This document shows positions 55,752-64,000 of a stretch of 64,000 nt of DNA, one piece after another. The position numbers were made by a program, and so were the translations under genes. The stretch lies in the NCBI GenBank assembly GCA_037042915.1, contig CM073203.1, positions 2,914,001 through 2,978,000 of the forward strand. Reading direction: 5' to 3'. The DNA is from Auricularia sp. M13 (lineage: Eukaryota; Basidiomycota; Agaricomycetes; Auriculariales; Auriculariaceae). The notes below the pieces were generated by a model that saw only the letters and a list, made by a program, of their open reading frames with translations, was not told the origin of the DNA and did no database searches. Numbering within the stretch: the stretch's first letter is position 1; each line of letters opens with the position of its first letter.

Positions 55752-56395
55752 CGTGGCGGAAGGCAGGCCAAGAGTAACATGTCAAATCAGACTGCCTGTA
55801 TAGCAGCTTACTGTAGCAGGTGATGGAATAGCGCTAAGCCAGAGTAAGCCAGTTCATCCGTCGTCTAGCACCGATTGGGCAGGATACTTACTCACGAGCT
55901 AACTTGGGCTTGCAAATGAACGATGGCCTGATACACATGGGTGGCGAATGACTGCATGTACGGCGAAGTGTAGTGAGTGCCGGTGGGCGGTGATGGAAGA
56001 AACATGGCACAGGTTGAAACCCCGATGTTGTTCTTCGTGCAGCGGATTATAAAATGAGTTACCAGAGCGAAAACACTACATATGGGCGTACGATATCACT
56101 ATTACCACCAGAAATATCCACAAATATGATATGCCAATTCTCATCATTATATCCGGCTGTACCAGCAGCTAATCGTATCGTAGGGGCAATGGAATGAAAC
56201 GAGCGTAAGGGATGGCAATGTAGTGAACGAACGTCTTAATCATCATCCAGCTCGAGCGAGATGTTCGCGCGTAGGATCTCGGCATTCGTGAGGGTAGCCT
56301 TCCCAAGAAAGAGGGGGGGCACTTCTTTGAGACCTCGAGGAGTAGGCATCACCAGGCCTGTCGGCGCCCAAGGACATCCATTGAACGCCAAAACC
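55065..56395 (-). repeat. Inverted segmental duplication, arm 2
   Basis: Reverse-complement partner of about 37035-38370. Contains the first two thirds of F-box protein 6, its promoter region and a truncated 3' end of an F-box protein 5 copy. The arms are separated by about 17 kb. Confidence 0.85.
56236..56395 (-). pseudogene. 3' fragment of an F-box protein 5 copy
   Basis: The minus strand reads LGKATLTNAEILRANISLEL and a stop at 56236, against GKATLTNAEILRASISLEL at the end of F-box protein 5. Similarity at DNA level extends to about 56395 (gggcgccgacaggcctggtg against gggcgccgacgggccgg-like sequence near 37055), with a deletion in between. No start or F-box is present. It marks the breakpoint of the duplication, next to the end of F-box protein 7. 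Confidence 0.8.
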
Positions 56396-56418
56396 TACTT
56401 CAGTCTAACAAAATTGCG

Positions 56419-57804
56419 TCATGTTCTATATACAAGTTGAACAGACGGCGGCAGCGCCGAAGCGTTTATAACAGATGCAGCTTGGCTTACGGATATCGTC
56501 GTCACATTCGGTACAACCCTCTCCGCAAACATCGTAACTTCAAGCATATCCAAAAAGGTACCAGGGCCTGCTTCAATGCATAGCGTCGACACGCCGGCTA
56601 TGATCGGGTATCCGTCGGCTTCTACGAATGCCCCGGATATAATGACACCAAGTGTTGCGTTACAGAGGCTTTGCCACAGAGGATCAAGGCTTTGCAAGTC
56701 CTTCAGATCTGAGGAAATCCACACTCCAGAGATCGTGACGTGCGGGAGTGTGAGCAGTTTGTCGATGTGCGAGCAGAGATCCTCTTCCGGGAATATCGCC
56801 GCCCTCGCGATATCGAGGTCTTCGGACGCCACAATCATCCGAACAGAGGAGCCCATATGGGAATGGCGCTTTATGCGGAGCGAAAGACGGCCGCCGCAAG
56901 CCAAAGATGCGAAGACGGCGTCTCTAATCTGTCTCCACTGCAGGTGAACAACGATCGTGATGTGCACGTATTTCAAGGACTCCTCCAACCATTGGAAGGT
57001 GGAGTCGTTGGGTGATGCGGGAGAAACGCTCTGAGGTTTCCACTCAAGCAGCAGCTGGTCGAGTGGTTTGTCAATGAACGGAATAGATGTCAGAACATCG
57101 GCAAAGTCATCATCGTCCTGGAGCTCGATCCCAGAGAGCTGCAGCGAGCGGATGGAGGGGAAATGGTCGTGGATATGGAAGTTTGCCCACTCCAGCTCCG
57201 TGTTTGTAAGGAGCGTTGGCTGGCTGCGGGGCGCCACGGCGGCGATGGTCGCTGTCACATCCGTCACGTATCTGAACGCCGAGCACACTGCGTCGAGGCT
57301 AAACGCGGTGATTTCGAGGCGTCTGAGCTTTGGGAAGATGTCTCCGGCGAAGGCGAAGGATGGAACGTCCTGCATGAACTCGCCGCGGGTGTTTGAGGTC
57401 AGCTCGAGCGTCTCGAGCAGCGGCGCTGTCTGGCTGAGGACAAGCCAAAGCTCCACTAGCTCATCGCAATCCTCCATATCTGTCTGAGAAAACACAAGTC
57501 GTAGAAGGCGAAGCTGCGGAAAAAGAGGCCTGAGCGTAGAGCCTAGATAAGCGAGCTCAACTGCCTCGATATTGACGATTGAAAGGTCGGCGCCAAGCTT
57601 GCCAGCACGGCCCACGAAGGGCGCGACAGCGCCTAATTGTGAGACAAAGACCGCGGGAATGTTCTGCCAGAGTTGGCATTCTGAGAGAGTAAGTCTGCGC
57701 CAGTCGCTGCAAACACCAGAGATGGACACTATGTCGTTGAACTCGAGCAGAGAAAGCATCAAGCAGAGGACCTCCACAGGGAGCGAAAGAAGGCTGCGAG
57801 GCAT
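56419..57804 (-). CDS. F-box protein 7
   Basis: Single exon of 461 residues. The F-box is at residues 5-50: LLSLPVEVLCLMLSLLEFND, SGVCSDWRRLTLSECQLWQN. Layout and several blocks match F-box protein 5 (for example WLVLSQTAPLLETLEL against WLALSQPAPLLEKLAL, and IPFIDKPLDQLLLEW against LPYIDKPLEILHLQW), so these are clear but older paralogues. Start MPRS matches the spliced start proposed for F-box protein 5. It lies beside the fragment of an F-box protein 5 copy, suggesting a former tandem pair that was partly lost. Confidence 0.86.
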   Translation of the reverse strand: MPRSLLSLPVEVLCLMLSLLEFNDIVSISGVCSDWRRLTLSECQLWQNIPAVFVSQLGAVAPFVGRAGKLGADLSIVNIEAVELAYLGSTLRPLFPQLRLLRLVFSQTDMEDCDELVELWLVLSQTAPLLETLELTSNTRGEFMQDVPSFAFAGDIFPKLRRLEITAFSLDAVCSAFRYVTDVTATIAAVAPRSQPTLLTNTELEWANFHIHDHFPSIRSLQLSGIELQDDDDFADVLTSIPFIDKPLDQLLLEWKPQSVSPASPNDSTFQWLEESLKYVHITIVVHLQWRQIRDAVFASLACGGRLSLRIKRHSHMGSSVRMIVASEDLDIARAAIFPEEDLCSHIDKLLTLPHVTISGVWISSDLKDLQSLDPLWQSLCNATLGVIISGAFVEADGYPIIAGVSTLCIEAGPGTFLDMLEVTMFAERVVPNVTTISVSQAASVINASALPPSVQLVYRT

Positions 57805-58653
57805 TGTACGAGCAATTAAGGCATATCAGCAAGCGAGGGGCGCCTTATATATGATTGGTGCATTGTCTCCACCACGGCTGAAACCCAGTACCGAAACGTG
57901 GTGCGCGTGCCACTCCGTGGTGCAACATGTATGATCCTTTTTTGGAGACAGAGAAACTCGGACAATTCGAAGAATAGGGGTCGCCGTTGTATAAAGCCTC
58001 GAGGCCCATACTCGGAACAAATGAACTGATATGAGTCCTGCGCACCGGAATTATGGGAAGCAGTTGTTGAAAGACGACGAACTCAACGCGATTACGGCCC
58101 TTCTTCCCCGCGCTGCACGCTCATGGGAAGCTCAAAATTGTGCTGAAGGATGTCGCGGCGTGTGAGCCGAACCTCACTTGGGGCGGCTCACTCATATCAA
58201 TGATTGAGACCATCATAATAGTTTCGCTCCTTGGCCTATGTACAGTTTGAAGTGCGGCACTGATGAATGAGAAAAGCGTTACGTACCCGGACCCTTTGCA
58301 CCAAACCCTTCGCGCCCATGATAAACAGCCTTAAAACTCGAGCGTGAACTGACCGCCTTCCGTGTCCGAGCGCTGCAACACGTCAAAGCAGCTTGCGAGG
58401 ACACTCTTAGACGCCGAGCTCAAACTATACGATAATCAAGTATATTCCCGGAGCACTGCACAAGTCAAGACGATGCACACTACACGAGTCAAATATGTCA
58501 CATGAGTACACAGGGGGTGAGGGGAGCGGTGGGAGATGTAGACGATTTGGTGGATGACCTAAAAGACAGATGCATAGTGGACAGGGAAGAAAGAGCGTGA
58601 TTAAAATACTAGACTTTACCTCGGTCCTGCGCGGCACGAGCGCGAGCAGGGCT
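57805..58653. other. Intergenic between F-box protein 7 and the Ser/Pro-rich gene
   Basis: Promoter side of F-box protein 7 and 3' side of the next gene. No gene recognised. Confidence 0.5.
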
Positions 58654-60224
58654 TCATTTGACCTGGACAACTTCCAACGCAACGGTGCCCACGCCCTCGA
58701 CATACACCTCGCCCTTCCCGCGCACGCACCAGCGCCCGCACACGCCCGGCTCGCGGAACACGACGCGCACGCCGCGCCGCCCGACGGCCTCCATGCGCCC
58801 GATCTCGCCCTCGCGCGCGGCCCACTGCCGCACGGCCTCGAAGCTGATCTCTCCCGCGCGCGGCGGGGCGCGGATCAGCAGCGCGTCCTGCTTGCGCGAC
58901 TTGGCCCTCGGTTTCGGCGAGGGCGAGCCGTTCGAGGCGGAGGAATGCGATTGGGAATAGGCGAAGTACCCGCGCGGCGCGGTGACGAGCTCGAAGTCGG
59001 AGTCCGAGTCCCAGTCACAGTCAGCTGGATCTTTGGCGGGCGGGGAGGGCGGTAGCGGAGCAGAAACGGGTGCCGGGGAGATGGGCTCGGGCGACGTCGT
59101 GCGCGGGCGGCTGAACGACAGCACGCGCCTCAAGCCGCGTGTCGCCTCGCCCAAGTTGAGACTACTCTGACTTGCACGCGCACTAGCCAACGCGCCCAGT
59201 GGGTTTGAGAAGGCCGACGGCGGCGCAGCGCCCTTGGTCCTTCGCGCGGGCGGCGACGTCGGACGCAAGTTCGAATTCGAATTGGAGCGGGAGAGCGTGC
59301 GCACGAGGCCAGCGGGCACGTCGCTGAGCCGACGGCCGTGCTTGACTTCGAGCGCGTACGGGTTCGCGCTCTGCGGGAGCGGCTCAGCGTCGTCGTGCGG
59401 GTACATGTAGTCCATGGGCGATGGCGCCGCGCGCGGCGGCGTCGCCAGTATCTGCTCGGCCACCGCGACGTCGACTGACATCGGGAGCGAGATCTGGCGC
59501 TTGTTGAGCGGCGGACGTTTCGGGCGCTGAACGGGCGGCGGGGAGGGCTTGGATTGTGCAGGGGAATAGGGCGTGGTGTTCATTGGGCGCGGGGGCGGCA
59601 GCTGCGAGGCGGGCCGGCGCTTGGCGCTGGCGTCCAGCGGCGGGAGGGGCGGCAGCGCGCGGTCGAGGTTGAACTTGGCCGGGCGGCCGTGTAGCTGCGG
59701 CGGGACGGCGCGGATGTTGGTGTAGGACGTGTTGGGCGTGAGCACGCCGACGCTGTCGCTGTCGCAGCTGGACTCGGAGACGGACGAGCCCGACGGCGAG
59801 CGCACATGGTGCTGCTGCTGCTGCTTGGGCGGGGTGGCAGGCGCTGTCAGCGGCGCGGAGATCTTGAGCAGCGATGCTCGCGACTCGACAGTGACGGACG
59901 CGCGGGAGCGGAGCAGCGCGCTGATCGAGTCCATGTGCGGCAGCAGCGGGAAGTGGGCGCGCGCCGAGTGCGTGCTGCTCGAGGTCGTGGTCGTGCTGGA
60001 CTCTGAGGACGCGGGGCCGCGAAGCAGCACGGGCTATATACCAACGTTGGAGCACGGTGAGAAATATGTGGAGCATTGTTGCGACGAGCGGAGCGTACCC
60101 GTTTGCTGTTGCTAAATGCCGCACGCAGGTCCATATCGCTCGAGCGGGAGCGCAGCTTGGAGGAGGCAGATGGAGGAGAGTAGGACGAGGGCGCTATTGT
60201 ATCATTGTACTTTCGGTTGGCCAT
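58654..60224 (-). CDS. Ser/Pro-rich protein of unknown function
   Basis: Two exons on the minus strand: 60099-60224 and 58654-60033; 501 residues. The first exon (MANRKYNDTIAPSSYSPPSA) joins at NSKRPVLLRGP. The middle is low-complexity: polyserine, a QQQQ run, PPLPPLDASAKRRP and many S/T-P and S-R-S sites, as in regulators controlled by phosphorylation. The only well-ordered part is the C-terminal 70 residues: EISFEAVRQWAAREGEIGRM, GVRVVFREPGVCGRWC and GEVYVEGVGTVALEVVQV, which may form a small beta-rich domain. I know no family name for it. No membrane segment or leader. Confidence 0.72.
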
Positions 60225-60630
60225 CGTGATCGGGTGCGGTTCCGCGGGCGGGCCGGCAAAGAACAATGGAGGCGCTGACGTTTGCGCTAGCGTCGATGGG
60301 ATGATGGTCGGCAAGGACAGTGCGCGGCGAGCAACGAAGGGCTGGAACGACTGGCGGTCTGGAAGGGCGGCCGAGCGCGGCTCGGGGTCGTATGCGGGAC
60401 AGTCGCGTTCGTGCCCGTGGACCAGCAGAGGCTCGACAAGCTACACAGCAGCGTGAGCGCGAGCGATACGACGAGACGGGGGTGGGAGAGCAGAGGCAAA
60501 AGGAGCGCGGGGCGAGGCAGCCGCGTGGGACGTGCGGAAGAGCAAAAGGCAAAAGCCAATGGAAGCAGTCGCGCGCGCGTGTGTGCACGCGCCAGCTGGC
60601 GGACAGATGCGAGAACGCACCATCATGCCA

Positions 60631-61095
60631 TCATGTTCTCCGCGATTCCCACGAGCGCCCCATCGCATGCGCGCTGACGGCAGCGCGCGTGGCCATTGCG
60701 TGGCCTCGTTGCCGGCGCGTTCCTGCAGGGATGCGCTCAGCGACGATGGCAGGGACCAGACCAAAAGAGAAACGTACCAAGAGCTCGATGCCCGTGCTCA
60801 CCGCACGCTGTTGCAGCGCGTCGGCCGCCTGCCAGTCTTCGATTTCGCGGACGAGGTCATCGAGGCCGAATTCGACGGAAGCAGGCGCAAGCGCCGGCTC
60901 CCCGCCGGTCTCATCCTCTTCCTCCTCCGAAACGACCGACGACGCAACGCTAAAGTGCGACCGCAGCCGCTGCGTCTCGTCCGAGTCGTCCGACATCCAT
61001 TCCTCCCCGAGTCTCTGCCCGTCGTCTCCGCTGAACGACTGTTGCTCGAGTACCCATTGCCAAACGCGGTCCTCCATCAGGGTCGCGGCGGCCAT
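60631..61095 (-). CDS. Acidic protein of unknown function (3' end uncertain)
   Basis: From the ATG at 61095: MAAATLMEDRVWQWVLEQQS, an acidic stretch (WMSDDSDETQRL, SEEEEDE), then a likely helix ASVEFGLDDLVREIEDWQAA. A possible intron starts at gtacgttt after GIELL, with acceptor ccctgcag, and would continue ERAGNEATQWP and so on; without splicing the frame ends at 60631. A hydrophobic run in 60400-60500 (HPRLVVSLALTLLCSLSSLCW) could be a terminal membrane anchor of the same gene if further splicing occurs. The N-terminal 110 residues are the part I trust. Family unknown. Confidence 0.5.
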   Translation of the reverse strand: MAAATLMEDRVWQWVLEQQSFSGDDGQRLGEEWMSDDSDETQRLRSHFSVASSVVSEEEEDETGGEPALAPASVEFGLDDLVREIEDWQAADALQQRAVSTGIELLVRFSFGLVPAIVAERIPAGTRRQRGHAMATRAAVSAHAMGRSWESRRT

Positions 61096-62884
61096 AAGAG
61101 ACTGATTTAGAGAGAGAATAGGGTAACGTTTACGAATACGATTAGAGTAAAGCGAGCGGCGTGGGCGAGCGGGACAGGGAACGAAAGCACGAGAGCAGCA
61201 GCGGCGACAGCAGCACCGAAAAACGCTGGTGCGCAGCGCGTCGCGCCTTTATAAGACGCGCGCGCGGCGATCAACACGACGTGCGTAATTGCACCGCACA
61301 CGGCGCGGCCGGTGCCTGGAGGCGCCTGTCCCGCGACAACAAGCTCATATGACACACCGGCGTCACCCTAGTAATGCGCTGACGGCGACAATATATCCCC
61401 GCGTCGCAGCGTGTCGCAATATCGGTGCCCAAGCAGTTCGCGCCCGCACAAAGAGCGGGATTGCATGAAACAAGCCCATTACGCCCAGACCCTCAGCACC
61501 ACAGACCATACCGCGATGGGAAAGTCGCCAATTCGCGGCAACAAATAAATGCAGCGCGCGCTCGCCGAACTCGGAGAGATTTTGGCTCGCAAATGCAGAT
61601 CGTGCGTGATGTCGATGAGGTAGATATGATGAATGGACAAGCCTCCGGATTACGACGGATCCCATCGCTCCTGTTTCGCCGACGGCCGCGGAGGTTGCGT
61701 TAGGTCAGACTCGATGACGGTGACAGCTCCGGGCGCAAGCAGACTCCCAGACCGGTTCAGAGCATCGAGACGTCAATGTTCAGACCAGGGAAACGAGGAA
61801 GCCATGGTGATGCAGGCACAGACAGAATTGCGCCGTCGCAATCGATTCTCAGTGATCAAATTGAGTTTAGACGTGTCGTGCAAGAGCTTGCAAGAGGCAC
61901 GGGCAGATAGATGGCAGCAATCGCGACCAGTTCCAAGATCCGCAAGGGGGCAGCTGAAGGCGTGCTGTCCTCGCTGTCCTCGCTCTTTCAGCAGAGCGCG
62001 GACAGTGAGTCGGTGCATGCTGGCGTGCGCTAGTCTAGCACAGCATAAAAACAGCAGCGCAGCCTAGCGTTATAAGGTCAGCCGCGGCCTGAGATAGTCC
62101 TGCGTAGATCGCCACAGAATCCGGAGGCACGAGACTGCCGTTCGACTGTGAAAGTCTGGATAACGCTGCAGAAAAAAGCTAGGCACTGCTGGAATTTAGC
62201 ACGAGCAAGATGACCATAACAAGGCCACAGGAGTGATAGATAGCTAAATTTGTGCCTGAAAAAGCTTTCTCTGCGTACGGGAGATAAAATCATGTTTGCT
62301 GGTAGTATCAGGAGGCGCGCGCTTGAAGCCTTGAATGCTCCGTGGCGGTATATGGATGGTGAATCGTTGAGCGCCGGCACCGGCTGCAGGATCAGCATAA
62401 GCGGATGGCCGGAAGATGCGCCTTGATTTCTGAGGTTGGAATGTGAAGAAGTCGGTGGCGACGATCCTGAATTGGGACTCCGAGTGCAATCCGAGTGAGT
62501 TCGTCCCAAAATCAACGAAGACGCCAAAAAAATGATAATATTTCATCTCCCATAGTCCCAGGTATGCTATATTATGATCTGAGGCGTCGGAAATAGCGAG
62601 ACTCGGTGATCAGCAAAAGTTCCGGTGTGGCAGACGATGATGGCGTCAGTTTCGAACACCGCACCAGCCTCTTTTTCTTTGCTCCGCACAGTCTGTATCG
62701 CCGCATTATGCTTCAGCTCTATTCGCGTCTCCCGCTCGACTGTATATTGCGCTTCAAAAGCTACGCTCCGGACTGCTGCTCTGAGCGCCCGAACAGCCAA
62801 CGAAAATCAAACAATGTCTCTGTGTCTGCTCCAGCCAGCCCCGACAAAGGTGCACGATCTTGATACAATATAAAGGTACTCGTA
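61096..62884. other. Intergenic, no gene supported
   Basis: 1.8 kb. On the minus strand 62567-62800 and 62244-62546 give two frames with plausible but unrecognised protein sequence (RALRAAVRSVAFEAQYTVER; FRIVATDFFTFQPQKSRR); they could be exons of a small gene but I could not join them convincingly. Confidence 0.35.
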
Positions 62885-63957
62885 CTAGATGCTATGTTCT
62901 GGTGGCGGCTCGTCCCACGCTGTCGCACGCGTTGTACTCCTATGGACGACTGCTGGAACCACATCGACATGGCTCGCACTAGGCGCGGTTGACTGTGTGC
63001 TCGGTCCCGGCGCCGCTCGTTCTTCTTGCTGCTGCTCCATTTTCTCGCTCTTGGAAAGCAACGGACTCCTGGTTCCGTCTGACAAGCCCATCGCGTCGTA
63101 GAGCGCCATCGACCGTGCTGCGATGGACGCATCAAAGAGGACGGCATCGCGCCCGTCTACGTCCGGGTCTTGGGTTGGCACCGCCATGAACACCGAACTG
63201 CGCGCTGGGTTTACTGTCGGTGTTGCGCTTCTGGCTTGCATTGCGTACTCCGTCCAGTCCAACGATGCTGGCATGTCCGCCTCGGAGCGTCGCGCCCGTC
63301 TATTCCGTCTGCTACGCAGCCGGGCAAGCACCACCAGGAATCCGGCTATCGCTATAAATCCTCCCACTGCGCATGCGATAATAAGCGGCGTCTGACTCCG
63401 ACCACGGTGGCTGCCCGCTCCGGGCTGGTTATCAGTTGATACCGACGATGTGCTGGGTGATTCCACCTACAGAGAGTTAGTATGCCGGACTCACAGGGCA
63501 CACGCTCGAGAGCTCACACTCGACGCTGCTGATGAAGCGGAGGACGGTTTTTCCGAGCTTATGAACGTCGCCGTTGTTGTCTGAGAAGACGGCACAACGC
63601 CCGGGTCGTCGATATCGACGCTGGTTCTTTCGGTGCGCTTGTCAATAACACGTTGCTGTATGTGACTAAAGAAACACTGACAGGTATTCTATATTGGTGA
63701 ACGTGAATGCGTGCGCTGAAGGACTCAGCCCGGTCGCTCCCGTTCGAAAGCGGCCTATGATATCCAACGCCATGTCGATCTGCGGGCTTAGGCCATCGGC
63801 GAGGAGGACCTTGCGCACGCATCCGGCGTACGGCGAACTTGGCAGCGTGGACAGAAATGTGTGACGGATAGTTTGGTCAAGGACAGATAGGAAGAGCTCC
63901 GCATCGCCCTGACTACTGTCCACGAAGTAGATCCAGAGCTGCGTCGCTACAGGCACC
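62885..63957 (-). CDS. Single-pass membrane protein, 5' part incomplete at window edge
   Basis: Last exon 62885-63469 codes a serine-rich stalk (VESPSTSSVSTDNQPGAGS), one membrane segment (TPLIIACAVGGFIAIAGFLVVLA), a basic stop (RLRSRRNRRARR) and a 120-residue cytoplasmic tail ending DEPPPEHSI. An intron of about 50 bases (to about 63520) joins it to TTTATFISSEKPSSASSAASS. Upstream exons carry an extracellular part: QLWIYFVDSSQGDAELFLSV and FLSTLPSSPYAGCVRKVLLADGL. One junction near 63670-63710 is not resolved. The start lies beyond the window. The layout resembles the gene at 43090-44704, a common type of unstudied basidiomycete surface protein. Confidence 0.6.
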
Positions 63958-64000
63958 GATAATCTTCAGATCGGCCATTGACCAGATGAGCCCCGGTGCG

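Noticed and set aside
58658-59170. Plus-strand frames within the Ser/Pro-rich gene
   Set aside because: Shadow of the GC-rich minus-strand gene; proline/alanine runs arise from its serine and arginine codons.
1-64000. Transposons, retroelements or virus-like elements
   Set aside because: I found no reverse transcriptase, integrase, transposase, capsid or long terminal repeat motif; the repeats seen are duplicated host genes.

Overview
This window looks like nuclear DNA of a basidiomycete fungus, most likely a wood- or litter-decaying Agaricomycete. Genes are close together on both strands and are cut by short introns of about 45-65 bases with GT...AG ends. Plant-wall enzymes (a GH10 xylanase and a GH105 rhamnogalacturonyl hydrolase) sit beside many F-box/LRR-type genes and small secreted cysteine-rich proteins, a mix typical of that class. 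I see no rRNA, convincing tRNA, CRISPR, viral or transposon gene. Exon structures were worked out by hand from reading frame, splice signals and comparison of paralogues inside the window; no database search was possible.

Layout. 0-8.5 kb: GH105 enzyme (-), degraded gene fragments, then a tandem pair of amidase-signature genes (first copy damaged, second intact). 9-17.3 kb: three F-box genes around a GH10 xylanase. 18.6-20.4 kb: two tandem CFEM-like GPI-anchor-type proteins. 21-30.7 kb: a beta-propeller lactonase, an F-box gene, a MYND-finger protein, a third CFEM-like protein and prephenate dehydrogenase (TYR1). 32-34.6 kb: a subtilase relic without its catalytic domain and a CsbD-like gene. 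35.7-44.7 kb: F-box gene, F-box pseudogene, small cupin, second lactonase, beta-lactamase-like serine hydrolase A and a single-pass membrane protein. 45-50.4 kb: FMN-dependent 2-hydroxyacid oxidase, a possible secreted protein and a fourth CFEM-like gene. 50.4-57.8 kb: serine hydrolases B and C and two F-box genes, all on the minus strand. 58.6-64 kb: a Ser/Pro-rich protein, an acidic protein and a membrane protein cut by the window edge.

Organisation. The window is shaped by local duplication. Seven apparently intact F-box genes plus two relics lie in 64 kb. Amidases, lactonases, CFEM-like proteins and serine hydrolases each occur 2-4 times. One duplication is inverted: about 1.3 kb at 37.0-38.4 kb is repeated in opposite orientation at 55.1-56.4 kb, with nearly identical non-coding DNA and one broken gene copy. 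Around it the same gene families (F-box, serine hydrolase) recur in mirror order. No operon-like pathway is evident. Pectin and xylan breakdown, tyrosine synthesis and 2-hydroxyacid oxidation are separate functions. The most distinctive findings are the CFEM-like set, whose central exon is exactly 122 bases in all four genes, and a 21-base micro-exon shared by the three serine hydrolases.
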